Assembly: GCA_023014335.1 (NCBI GenBank)
Contig: JAECYW010000018.1
Location: 620,001-684,000 of the forward strand
Source of the DNA: Galerina marginata
Lineage: Eukaryota; Basidiomycota; Agaricomycetes; Agaricales; Galerinaceae
Length of the DNA: 64,000 nt
Reading direction: 5' to 3'
Within the stretch, counting starts at the first letter, position 1. Every line of letters begins with the position of its first letter. Under the pieces are notes generated by a model. The model saw only the letters and a list, made by a program, of their open reading frames with translations, did not search any database and was not told where the DNA came from. A program made the translations under genes and the position numbers. Of this stretch, positions 45,051-56,283 are shown piece by piece.

Positions 45051-46861
45051 ATGCCGCTACATGACCCGTATAGTCTGCGTCCCGCCACCACCGTGCGTCC
45101 GACACCGTCGCCTTCATGGTTCAGCGCAACCGAGCCCGAGGTGTCTCCTTCCACGTACTCCCACCCAGCGGCGGTTGCCTACGCCGCTGCCCACCCCAGC
45201 CGCACGATCCCCAAGTTTGGCCCGTACCTGCTCCTGCAAACCCTCGACAAAGGCGAGTTCAAAAAGGTTAAACTGGGGTTGCACGCTGAGTGGGGTACGG
45301 AGGTCGCGGCGAAAGTTGTTCGGAGGGTGTCGGTGCGCCAGGTCGAAAGGGAGATCGAGGTGTTGAGGGTGAGTGTTTCCTTTAAATTTCTTCTTGCTTT
45401 CTCTTTTTTCGTGTTGCCTTTCTTTCCTTGTCTCATTGGACACCTTCAACTCTCAACCAACAGCTTCTCAAACACCCCAACATTGCCCACCTCTACGACG
45501 TCATAGAAACCGACAAATACATAGGAATCATCCTCGTGTACGTCCCGGGCGGCGAAAATCTCCTCAACCACATCCTTGCACACCGCTACTTGCGCGAAGA
45601 AAAAGCAGCCAGGTTCTTCTCCCAGCTCATCTCAGGTGTATGGTACATCCACCAAAAAGGCATCGTGCACCGCAATCTAAAGCTAAAGAACCTCCTACTT
45701 GACGAAAATAGCAACATCGTCATTACAGGCTTTGGGTATGCCAGCCCCTTCGAGCATTCCACGGACGACGTCACGCAGCTGAGCCTAAGGCACCCTTGCT
45801 ATGCTGCCCCGGAGCTGGTGAAAAGCGGCGGCTTGGACGTAAGCAGCGCTGTCGACATCTGGAGCTGCGGCGTCATTCTATACGCGATGCTCGCTGGCTA
45901 CCTGCCCTTCGGCAACGAAGCCGCCAGTCTAGACAACACCAACCTCTTGCACAAGCACATCGTCTCCACTACGCTCAACTTTCCGCAGTACATAGGTACC
46001 CTGGCCCAGGACCTGCTAAGCGTAATGCTCGTGCATGACCCGACGAGGCGGACGACTCTGGAGGGCGTAATGCAGCACCCGTGGTTGGCGGCCTATCACA
46101 CGCCGAGGGCAGATGAAATACCGAATGCCTTTGGGCGCACGGTGCCGGAGCTCGAGCTGGATGGGATGGAGAAGCAAAATAAGAAGTACTCAAGGCGGGC
46201 TGTGTATCTGAAGCAGGGGGCCAATCCCGGTCCCTCCCGCCAAAGCCGGGCTCAAGCTCAGGCCAATGACAGTGAACCGGCAGGTCGTCCCCGCGCTGTC
46301 CCCTCTCCAATAGTGTACCCCACTCCGCGCAGGAGGTCCACCCCACCCGAGTACCTGCATGATGCATATGTTGATCGGTCGCTGATGACACCTAGGGCTG
46401 TACCGACTGAACCTAGCCCACCGACCCCACGAACCAACAGTCGTTCAGGAAAAAGACAGCCATCGCCGTCGTTGTCTCAAACACCGATTCAGACGTACAC
46501 GCAGGCCGCATCGTTTTCTTCTCTGCCAACGCTAGTGACAGATGATGCTGAGAGTTCGTCGCTGTCCTCACCGCCGCCCACGCCGCCGCCCAAGAGCCCC
46601 TCTACCATAGCCAATATGATGATCTCGCCTTCCCCGAACGGTGGCGGAGAGGACTGGAAGGACAACGCGGCTGCAGGTAGGTGGACAGTGAGGAGGGGAG
46701 TAAGACGCCCTGTCCCTGGTCCTCCTCCATCATGGACTGAGGCGCTGATCGTGAAATCTCATGCTACAACTGTCAATGTGGAATACAAAGGAGGAGAGTG
46801 TGGAACTTGTACCCCTTCCTTTGCCTTCTCCCGATTCCAGACAGACCTCAGTTGTCTCTAG
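45051..46861 (+). CDS. Kin4/Snf1-related pseudokinase, 571 aa
   Basis: Two exons (45051-45368, 45464-46861) join in phase. The fold is clearly that of the CAMK-like Kin4 family (YDVIETDKYIGIILVY; LREEKAARFFSQLISGVWYI; SSAVDIWSCGVILYAMLAGY; PWLAAYHTPRAD). Key residues are changed. The glycine loop reads LDKGEFKKVKLG (residues 65-76). HRD is HRN (D177N, codon at 45674). DFG is GFG (D195G, codon at 45728). SCGSPCYAAPE reads SLRHPCYAAPE. The VAIK lysine (K88) and APE are kept. Loss of both the catalytic and the Mg-binding aspartate implies no phosphotransfer, yet the frame is open over 571 codons. The C-terminal ~300 residues are Pro/Ser-rich and disordered. It is probably a duplicated, catalytically dead paralog that may act as a scaffold or competitor. 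Confidence 0.85.
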
Positions 46862-47218
46862 CATCGAGACCACAGTGCCGGTTTCTGACCACGACTACTC
46901 ACGCCTCCACCATGACTACTCGCTCCTTCCAGGAGAGGAACAGAATGGTCTGCCGGAAGAGGAGTGCCATTGTGATACTTGTGTAGCTTCTTCTAGTCGA
47001 TCTACAGATTCTGCCAATGGACCAAACAAACTACATTCTCTCGAAGACCCAACAGGTGCTGCAAACATGTTCGACACCTCTAATTTTGATTCGATCAACA
47101 TTTCATCATGTTCGGTGGCATCGTCTCGAACGGCCTCAACGGACTATGGTTTATATTACACTAGATGGGCGATCTCCCAAGACACGATACAAGATTGGGA
47201 TTCTGCATGCAGTATTTA
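46862..47218. other. 3' flank of the pseudokinase
   Basis: An overlapping plus-strand frame (46761-47219) continues with Ser-rich sequence in another frame. It could be an alternative C-terminus by splicing, but no splice site decides it. Confidence 0.3.
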
Positions 47219-47420
47219 ATCTCGGAAATGAGTTGATCGCTGCTCTGTTCAGTGTACGCCAATAAGCGCTTGCCGCACAGAGGGGGTGAGTGAGCGTTTT
47301 TGTGCGTGGGAGCGTGGTTAATGAGCATTTGGGTGGGAAGCGGGTGAGGACGTACGCACAATTGGCGGAGAGGTGGTGATAGATGGTGGTAAGTGAGCGA
47401 ACCCAACAGCACGGCCGGGC
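47219..47420 (-). pseudogene. 5'-end fragment of an F-box-family copy
   Basis: The minus strand shows GTGCGTACGTCCTCACCC (ATG changed to GTG), then CCCAAATGCT, then AAAACGCTCACTC and CTGTGCGGCAAG, aligned base by base with the start of the intact gene at 40.15 kb. It breaks off after CGGCAAG. Confidence 0.5.
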
Positions 47421-47829
47421 CAGTATGAACACGGACGGTTCTGTTGAGAAAGAACAATTCCATGCCACCTTCAAGTTCGAGATTTCGAAATTTGATATGC
47501 AGCCTCCAAACCGCACAGCCCGAATCGCGAATTTGATAAAGAGGCTCATCCACGACGAAAGGCGGGCGGGAGTCAGACAGGAGGGAAGGCCGGGTGGACG
47601 AAAAAAGTCCCCTCAGGCAACCACTAACCGCCTGGACGTCGTGCTTGGTTCGATACCAATCGAGGACCCTCCACTCCGGAAGCCCTTGATGTCTCTTTCT
47701 TAAAAGTTCAAATACACCGGATCTATCTATGATACTATCTAACTCGAGATCGCGCCGTTGGACAAGATTGAAATTGTCGCTTGAATCCCCCGTGTTTTTC
47801 ACCAAAAAGGGGGCTTTCAGCGTTCAATC

Positions 47830-48660
47830 ACTCGTTGACAACACACGCACCTAGGTTAAATATTGTCTTCCATTTAGAGCCAAGGAGAGCAAATAAAATG
47901 GACAATCGCCAATGACATCAAGGAAAGCAATCTTCCACCACACCACCCAGAGCCTCCATCTCTATTGCAGCTGCAACGCGTTCTTTATCGTTCAGCTGCT
48001 TCGTCACTGTAGGAAGACTGATGAGTCAAGGTCATAAGTCCTCATTTCACGGAAAAGATTAAATACTCATTGGCTTCGATAGAATTATAGCTTCCCGGAG
48101 TGAACGAGATGAAAAATCGGAAGCGAGGTAAGAGGCACCTCTCCAGACGACCCGAATGGCGATGCCTAGACAAAACTATTAGTATTAAACAGAGAAGAGA
48201 GTGATTTGTGTGTTTGAAGACGAGCACGGACCTATGATATGCGCCGCACTGCAATGCGGCTCGTAGGTGTGAAAAGCACGCGCACGTCGTTATCGCTCAC
48301 GGTGATACCCTCCGGGACGATAACGCGCAGCTCCTCGAGCGTGGATGGGAGTTCTGGGCCGTTCATGTGTCTTAGTAAACCTGGGGGTATGTCTTTATAT
48401 TAGGAAAGAGCGTTTTTTTTCGCAAGCTGAAGGAAGATGAGGAAGCACCGAAGATCTCCTGCGCGTCGAACTCTTCCACCGACTCGGTCGACAGATCTGA
48501 GTTGGTGTCAGTCGTCTCACTGGCAGGAAGCCAGAGATTACCTGGATTGAAGATGAATCTTTCAGCCTTGAGGTTGGGGTTTGGAGCATAAACTTTGGCG
48601 TCTGGGTTGAATATCGTGCTACCTGCGGCCGCCATGGCCAGGGCGGGATACCTGCGATAT
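47830..48660 (-). pseudogene. Decayed F-box-family copy E
   Basis: The minus strand encodes GSTIFNPDAKVYAPNPNLKA followed by ERFIFNPGNLWLPASETTD and EEFDAQEIFGA, parallel to copy A. The DNA at 48240-48370 matches the HIHDPELPSTLEELR region, and 47985-48175 matches the family 3' end (GATAGAATTATAGCTTCCC). The frames are interrupted. Confidence 0.6.
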
Positions 48661-48719
48661 CCAGGTACACAAGTATAGTTCGTTGTCAGTTGAGAAATAC
48701 GTCACTGTTGACCGAATTT

Positions 48720-48822
48720 GTTCCCTGCTTGCCTGTTGCTTGCCTGGCACAGCGCCTCTCGATCCTCGTTCCGAGCTATGCCAGGCTCGAGCTGCTAGGG
48801 TATGCCTGATAGGCATACCCCA
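48720..48822 (-). repeat. Diverged relative of the 235-bp LTR
   Basis: Read on the minus strand it starts TGGGGTATGCCTATCAGGC, then CATACCCTAGCAGCTCG and CCAGGCAAGCA. This follows the order of the LTR strand at 7860 (TGGGATAGGCCTATCAGAC, CTACCCTGGCAGCTCGG, TCAGGCAAGCA). Only about 100 bp are recognisable and no gag sequence is adjacent, so it is a truncated or solo LTR of an older insertion or related family. Confidence 0.6.
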
Positions 48823-49648
48823 CCAGGCACATGCGAGCATCGTTAAGAAACACAACCTCCATTCCACGTCTGCCTTAAAGTTTCTGCCATCATCTCAGGA
48901 GCACGGACCACGTTTCTATCGCCAACCTTCAGTACCCTTGAGGCAAGATGCAAAGAAAGTGTTCGACAATACTACTGGGGACTACTCAGGGTGTTACATC
49001 GGTGCTCGAAGGGAAATAAAATTTGTTTCTGCGATACAGTATTTGGGTTTTAGAGAGTAAGTGGTGGCATACTCTGTCAGGTCGCATTCATATGTTCCAT
49101 AGCAAGAACCTCTTTGTAATTGATCATCGTCGCCTGCATCACCTCCGCCCACGTCCAGGGCTCGTCCGTATCTGGCTTCGAATTCGCGTACTCCCAACCA
49201 GCGACACCCCCGAACCGATTGCCGTATTTCTGCAACAACTTCCTCATCGTGGATTGACACTCATCTACCTTGACAAACCCACTGCCAAAGTTCTCTTTCG
49301 TAAGCACGATAGCCACAAGCCTGCTCGGGTCCAACGGAAAGCCCGAGACGATGGCTTCATAATCGTCGATCGTCGCCATCGAACCAAAGCCGTTGTAGAA
49401 TTGCACATTGTACCAATCGATGTTCTTGCCCTGTGCCTTCTCGAGGTCACCGTATGTGACACCCCAGTAGCTGCTGGTCTTCACCTTGAGCGCGTTGGCG
49501 ACAGGTGTCAGCGTGATGATGAACTCCTCGCCAAAGTCCGCTCGGAGTCTCTGGATTAGGAGCACGGCGACGTCGTATGTCGTGATTACCTTGTTGTCTG
49601 TGGTTGTGTAGCTTGCAGTTTCCTCGATGTCACATCAGGAAAACGTCC

Positions 49649-49865
49649 AGTTCGTCTTTGGCGTCTTTGGCGTCTTTGCAGAGACATCAAAGACCCCAAA
49701 GACGCAAAGACGACACGTCTTTGCAAAGGGAGGTACATGTCTCGCAAAGACGTCGGACATCTTTGAAAGATGACCTTCGTCTTCCAGAGACGTGCATATG
49801 TCTTTGCAAAGCACGTCTTTGGCGTCTTTGCTTCGAACCGGGTATCTTTACAACACGTCTATACG
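49649..49865. repeat. Left subterminal GTCTTTG array
   Basis: More than ten copies of GTCTTTG or its inverse CAAAGAC in both orientations within about 220 bp. Confidence 0.8.
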
Positions 49866-51802
49866 GTCTTTAGGTGTCGATATTTAGGGGGTCAATTTGG
49901 TAATATAGCAATAAAACACAATTTATTCATTGACTATACTTGATATACAGCGAGCTACTACCATACAAACTACTCTTACCCCGAAAACCTAGGTTGGAGG
50001 CAACAGAATTTCGAACCAGAATTTCCGGTAGACGTGGCGAGTAGAAAATACCAAGGTGTCGCGGTGAGGCTCATACCGTGGGAGGTAGCGAGGCTCAAGA
50101 GAGAGGCGACCTTACAAATACAACCCTGACAAGACGTTAATGTATGTCAATGTACCGCCAAAGCGAATGCAAATCTACATACCCAAAATACCCCGGGCCA
50201 GTGTGCTGCTCCACCGCCAAACCGTATTATACCAACCAGGTGGGAGGTATCCAGACTTAGAGTGAGGGCCGAGACGAGAACAAGTAACCCTACAAATAAG
50301 ATCTTGATAAACTGTACCTAATGAGAAGTTAATCTACGTCAACATACCACCAAAATAAACGCGGATTGCTTCCCGAAACGCCCGCGGTAATGTCGTGCTC
50401 TCAAACCAGCACCCAGATCTGGAGAGTATGTTAGATATGCGACGGGATGATGAGTTCAACAACATACCTGTTCCGCTACCGACCTGATATAATCCCAATA
50501 TTTTACAGTTACCCTGGAGATTTGATGCAAGAGTTAGTGGGAGCGGAACACAGATGTGGTACTTTTCGTACCTAAATGAAGTCACTTCTGGCTTGTACAC
50601 TGTCGCCGTGCTGGGTAATCAAGAAAGGTCAGCGATGACAGTCTGATCGAGAAAAGAACAGCGAAGCGGGACGTACTGAGAGGTGATGAAGGGATATCGA
50701 GGGTGACATAATTATGCTGAGAGAAGATCTGGTCATCCTTAGTTAGTTTGATGAAGGACGACGGCACTGAACCTCACCGACTAGCGATACTGTTTTCGCC
50801 GCACTGAAAGGCGATGAGGGCGAGGGCAACAGGGTTACGCTGGCGAAAGATCTCCTCACTATTCGTTAGTTTGACAAAGGTGGATTGTACTGAACCTCAC
50901 CAACTGAAAGACTAGCGAGGGCTGTTTACGCTGTCATCCCGACATGCACAAGACATGAGCTAGGAGCGTAGATGAGCATTAAGAACGGGGCTAGTGTTGT
51001 CGGAGGCGCGCTGAGCGCTGAGCGTTGAACGTTGAATAGTGAAGAGGTGGTGGAACAAGTTCAAGTTGAATTTCGTTGGTTTCTCACGTTTAGCCACAAT
51101 CAACAACATCACGTGTGTCGGAGCTTGAACTGACTTAGAGACAATTTTGGGGTAGACATAATGCTCGTCCTGCGCTCCAATGTGTCCAATCACCCTCGAC
51201 GGTCAACCGGTCACTGTCCACCACCCCATGCTTTACGCGCTCCTTCTATGGTTGTGCTGGCCCAATTTCCCTTTGCGCTGCCTTCCACGCGGTTGCTGCA
51301 ATGCTGCTGCCGCCGCCTTAGTTCAACTCCCAACTACTTACTGCAATATTGCTGCTTCAAAAATATCATGATCCTCGCTGTTTTTTTAACGTTGCCCACT
51401 GTTCCGTAAACGGTACGCGACGCCCGCGTGCCGGACTCACACCGTCCCAACGCCTTTCAAGTACCAACTGCTGTTTCGTACATAGCGTCCACCTCTAACT
51501 CGGAATCGCTATACCCGCCGCCGCCCTGTTTCTGCTTTGCAAACTCGCCGTTCGCATGGGGCACCTACGTCCATGGGTATGGACTGCCGCCGCCGCCGCA
51601 TGGTTTCGTGTACGGAACCAAAAGCCTTGTGAGTTTTTGTGGGTGTCGCTGGTGGCAACTTTATCCCATTTTATTTAGTAGCCTCATCGCATTCTCCAAG
51701 TTCTATGATAACAAGTACATAGATTATTGTTTGCTTGAAATTATATGTTAATTGACAACAGTTATGGTTCAGACATTCAAGTCCTAAAGTTACTTGAGAC
51801 GA

Positions 51803-51970
51803 TCTTTCTTGTGAAAGACCTCTGACTCTCCCAAAGACACGAAGACATATGGTACAAAGACAAAGACGACTTACCAAAGACAAAGACTGCCCAAAGACAT
51901 TCCAAAGACGGAAACACCGAGAGAAGATGCTGAAGACGCCTGCTCCAAAGACAAAGACGCCAAAGACGAG
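51803..51970. repeat. Right subterminal CAAAGAC array
   Basis: About ten CAAAGAC heptamers, mostly in one orientation, next to the right inverted repeat. Confidence 0.8.
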
Positions 51971-53593
51971 TTGGACGTTTTCCTGATGCAAGGTCGATTC
52001 CGTCCAGTCTGCGACTAGGTAGGTGGCCACGGTCATATCTCAGTGCCGTTATCGACATGGGGCATATAATGTAATACTACTCACTCCTTGCTGAACTTGG
52101 CCAGGAGGGCATAAAGCCCCTCAAACTTCGTCGAATCGACCAGGCTCGTATAGGTATACCCCCCTCCCCCACCCAACATCGCCATCACCTTGACACCGCT
52201 CCCCTGCATCCGAGCGAGGTCAGTCCACACCCGAACCAATGATGCATCATCAGGGAGCGTCGTGTTGACAAAGATCCGCGGGTTGTTGTTGTTGTTGGAG
52301 TCGGTGTCGAGGTGGATCGCGCCCATAATGAGATGGGTTACGACTGGGATTAAAGGTGTTGGGGAGATGTACTTTCCGTTGTCGGTCGAGGTCTGGTAGT
52401 AGGCGACAACGCGGTGCACGGGGGAAGGTAAACCTGGCATGACTGTCTTTGAAGTTTAGAGGGAGGAACACAGTGGCAGCGAGGTTAAATACCCTGCCGG
52501 CGTGAGCGCCAAATGTTAAATACAACCGGTTCAGAGTTGATAAATCACTAAATCACACCGCGGAAATGTCCAAGAACGCGCCTAACCGGTCAGTTGATAC
52601 AGATCAACACCAGACTGTCAGCTACTTGCCATCTCAGGTCCCAGCTCGATTCAGACAGGACAAATTTAAATGTCCCCCATTCCCAGCGCTTCTGACATTT
52701 TCCGGGCGGCTAATCCCATATGGTTCAATCGGTGAATTACCTGCACGCCACTATTCCGCTTCAATGACTATGCATATTCACAAGTTGAGCGAACTTTACT
52801 TCTGGAGCATCCATAAGTTGATCGATCTTTGGCGTCCCATCCGCAGCCTGTGACTGTCAATGCTGTTTTGAGGCGGTGAAGCCGAGAAGGCTCATCCACT
52901 TATCCCCATGGTAAAAGAACTGGGGTTTCTGGGTGTACATTTCTTCCGCTCCAAACCTCCGATTTAAGGTGTTGACGCGAAATTGATATAGAGTAGAGAT
53001 ATGTATTTCTTACAGGGAGGTCTCATGAATGTTGAAGCAACTTGCCGACGAAAACAAAAGCCAAAAAAGCAGTCGAATAACAACAAATACCGTCGACTAG
53101 TAAACTGAGTCGCTACCCCAAAAGGAGTCATCGTAAGGAAGGAGCGTTCTGGACAATGCCCAGCCATCGATGAAGAACCGACCGACCTCGTTGATTGGGC
53201 GATATGGAATAGCCGCCCTGAAAAATACAGAAGCGCTGAGAGTGGCGGAGCCATATCGGGCCGTTTTTCTTCATTAAATTTGGACTGGGGTCATAGTGAG
53301 CCCAAACTTTTAAATAGTGTTGACAGTGGATTGACACTTTTAAGACCGGCCTAGAATGCGCTGTGCCTGCGCAAGCCACACTCACGACTCCTCCTCCGTC
53401 AAGTCAGGCCTCGAGGCATACTACTCCCGTGTCAATTTGAAGCACTCGGCAGGTTGATTCCTTGTGGAAAATACCAAGCGTTGCGGGTTGGTCATTTATC
53501 GTCTTCAATACCCACGGAAGCTATTTAATCCTATCACCAGCACATCCTTTCCTGCAAAGACGACCCATCTTACCTCTGGCTGCTTTAAGAATT

Positions 53594-54518
53594 ATGCCAT
53601 CTTTATCTTCTCCTGTGCATCGAGTGGTTGTCAATTACGACACACAGTTCCACGACAAGAAGTACATCTCCCCGACGCCATTGATTCCATTTGCCTCCCA
53701 TCTCATCGTAGATGAATTCGACCTCACCATTGACAATAAGAAGAAGACGATTGTCCTAAATGGCCGCTTACTTGACGACTCTTCTTTGATCAAGATGTGG
53801 ATTGACTTCGCGCGCATGCAAGGAAGTGGGATTAAGGTAATGGTCAGGTTGTCTCCAGAGTCGATCAAGAAGCTGTCGGAAAACTTTACTGGTTATTACA
53901 AGCCACTGTTGTCGTGCATCACAGAGTGAGTACCGCTTCATGCCCTATATTGAACTGACTGTGCTGATTGAAAATTACCCTTTATTTAGCCGCAGACTCG
54001 ATGGAATCCAACTTGTCCTGTTTAAAAGTCACGACTACAACAATGTAGTGAAGCTTATCCAACAACTTAAAGCGGACTTTGGCGAGAAATTCATTATCAC
54101 CCTTACCCCGGTACCCAGCGAGCTGCAAGCCAAAAGTGATGACTTCGGGTTCGACTACAGAGGCTTGGAGAGAGATCACGGTGCGAAAATCGACTGGTAT
54201 AACGTCCAATTCTACGGCACGCTTCAAAATACAGCGGTTTATGAATCGGTCGTAACTGGTTTTCCCCTGGATCCCAGTAGGATTGTAGCTTGCATGCAAA
54301 CTCTCTCTGGCGCTACTTTTGTGAAGTTGAATACAGTAAAGTCCACTATGAGAAAGTTGTTGGAGAAATATGGTAACCGCTTTGGTGGGGTACTTGCTTC
54401 AGAATATTACGAATCGGACCCGGACCCGGACGAGCCTTGGACATGGGCAGTGGTGATGAAGCAGGTAATGGGTAATTACAAAGAAGTTCTCGCTTTAGAA
54501 CACATGAATGCGACGTGA
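53594..54518 (+). CDS. GH18-like protein, catalytic motif lost, 286 aa
   Basis: Exons 53594-53925 and 53990-54518 join in phase. It starts MPSLSSPVHRVVVNYDTQF and keeps MQGSGIKVMVRL, FGEKFIITLTPVPSEL, IDWYNVQFYGTLQ and NRFGGVLASEYY. The catalytic segment reads DGIQLVLF where the first gene has DGIDLDIE, so the proton-donor Glu and its Asp partners are gone. The frame is open and the splice sites are good (GA|GTGAGT, TTTAG|C). It is therefore either a pseudoenzyme (possibly a chitin-binding, chi-lectin-like protein) or an early-stage pseudogene. No signal peptide is evident. Confidence 0.82.
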
Positions 54519-55345
54519 GGCATGAGGCCTGACGAGCTATCCCCAATTTTTAGCCCCACCTTTCCGTTCCATCCCTAAACGCACAACCCCACACAGAGAA
54601 ATTTTATCTCCCTTAAAAATAGCTATGTAACATCCCGAGTAGTATTAACACACATTTTCTTATCCACATCGTCTGCCGAAAGGGTGTACGGTTCTTCCGC
54701 ACCAAGCCTCTGTTACAATAATAGTGGATGTGTTTACGCGAAATTTATTTAAGAGAGGTATCTCTTACAGAGAGATCTAAAAGCAACTTGCCGACAATAA
54801 AAAAAGAAAAAACAGACGACTAACAACAAATTCTTTCGACTTGTAACCGGATTTGCAACCCCAAGATAGAAAGAAAGGCTTCTCTATTTTTGCAATGACG
54901 TGGGTATCAAAATCGGTAAATCCATGGTCATACCGATGAAATTCCGACCGACTTTGCTGATTGGGTGACATGAGATAGCCGCCCTGAAAAGACAAAGAAG
55001 CGCTGAGAGTCGCGAGCCATATCGGGATGTTTCTCTTCATTTAAATTTGAACTGGGGTCATAGTTGAGCACAAACCTTTAAATAGCGTTGACAGTGGGCA
55101 TGATGCTTCTTGAAAACTGGTCCAGAATGTACCGTACCTACGCAAGCCACACTCCTGGGTCCTCCGTCACGCCTCGAGGCACCTTGGAATATACGAAGCA
55201 TACTACTCACGCGTCAATTTGAAGCGCTCAGCAGGTTAATTCCGGATGGGTTATTTATCGTAATCAAAGCTCACGGCAGCTATTTAATCCTATCACTGCA
55301 CGCCATTTCCTGCAAAAACAACCTGCTTTGCCTTGTCTAAGAATC

Positions 55346-56283
55346 ATGCCGTCTTTATCTTCTCCTGTGCATCGAGTGGTTGTCAGTTACGACACACAGT
55401 TCCACAACAAGAAGTACATCTCCCCGACGCCATTGATTCCATTTGCCTCCCATCTCATCGTAGGTGGATTCGACCTCACCCTGGACAACAAGACGGAGAA
55501 GATTGTCCTAAATGATATCTCCCTTGATGACTCTTCGTTGACCAAGATGTGGATTGATATGGCGCGTATGCAAGGAAGCGGGATTAAGGTAATCGGCTCG
55601 TTGTTTCCAGGGTCGATTAAAAAGCTTTTGGAAAACTTTACTGGTTATTACAAGCCGGTGTCGTCGTGCATCACAGAGTGAGTACCACGTCATGTCCTAA
55701 TATAACCCTGTAAATGATAGTGGTGACTGAAATCGAACCTTAATTTAGCCGCAGACTCGACGGAATCGATCTCGTCTTGGCAACTAGCGACGACTATAAA
55801 ACTGTAGTGAAACTTATCGAACAACTTAAAGCGGACTTCGGCCAGGAATTCATTATCACCCTCGCCCCGGAACCCAACGAACTGAAAGGCAAAAGCGGTT
55901 ACACTGGGTTCGACTACAGAGGCCTCGAGAAAAATTACGGCGCAAAAATCGACTGGTATAACGTCCAATTCTACGAAACTCTGAATAATACGGCGGATTA
56001 TGAAGCCGTCGTGACCGGTTGTCCCCTGGACCCAAGTAGGATCGTCGCGAGCATGCATACAAACTCGGCCATCGGTAGCACCTTTGTGAAGTTGAATACA
56101 GTAAAGTCCACCATGAGGAAATTGTTGAAGAAGTATGGTAATCGCTTTGGTGGCGTACTTGCCTCGGACTACTACAAATCGGAGCCAAACCCGGACGAGC
56201 CTTGGACATGGGCAGTGGTGATGAAGGTGGCAATGGACAATTACAAAGAAGTTCTCGCTTTAGAACACATTAATGCGACGTGA
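55346..56283 (+). CDS. GH18-like protein, catalytic motif lost, 288 aa
   Basis: Exons 55346-55677 and 55749-56283 join in phase. It is a close tandem copy of the gene at 53594 (MPSLSSPVHRVVVSYDTQF; FGQEFIITLAPEPNEL; IDWYNVQFYETLNN; NRFGGVLASDYY). The motif position reads DGIDLVLA: the first two Asp are kept, the third Asp and the Glu are lost. It is an inactive hydrolase by family knowledge. Two paralogs losing the same residues while keeping the rest of the frame suggests the loss preceded the duplication. Confidence 0.82.

Larger units (their letters stand above)
49633..51988. mobile_element. Non-autonomous inverted-repeat DNA transposon, 2,356 bp
   Basis: The ends read CATCAGGAAAACGTCCA on both strands, with matching continuing through CGTCTTTGGCGTCTTTG (about 37 bp, a few mismatches). 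A CA dinucleotide at 49631-49632 is repeated at 51989-51990, and removing the element plus one CA restores the GH18 frame. Both ends carry arrays of GTCTTTG/CAAAGAC (49649-49865 and 51803-51970), like the subterminal transposase-binding arrays of CACTA elements. No transposase-like frame is present. The interior has internal duplications (50090-50180 resembling 50285-50400; 50730-50800 resembling 50850-50920). Its first six bases match the terminus of the 8.1-kb element. Confidence 0.85.
49077..52440 (-). pseudogene. GH18 chitinase-type gene interrupted by a transposon
   Basis: Exon 1 (52085-52440) encodes MPGLPSPVHRVVAYYQTSTD and GSGVKVMAMLGGGG, typical of strands 1-3 of a GH18 barrel. Exon 2 starts at 52014 with RRLDGIDL, is cut at 51991 by the element 49633-51988, and resumes at 49630 with DIEETASYTTTDNK. 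The split therefore falls within the catalytic DGIDLDIE motif. Later parts are FGEEFIITLTPVANAL, IDWYNVQFYNGFGSM (substrate-site strand) and FGGVAGWEYANS. Counting the target CA once, the two exons sum to 936 bp (311 aa), evenly divisible, so the gene was open before insertion. The GH18 family hydrolyses chitin or N-glycan GlcNAc linkages. The transcript is presumably broken now. Confidence 0.85.

Noticed and set aside
49633..51988. Possible transposase gene inside the GTCTTTG element
   Set aside because: All frames are short. Donor-like GTGAGGTTCAGT repeats on the minus strand hint at exons, but I could not join any into a recognisable protein.
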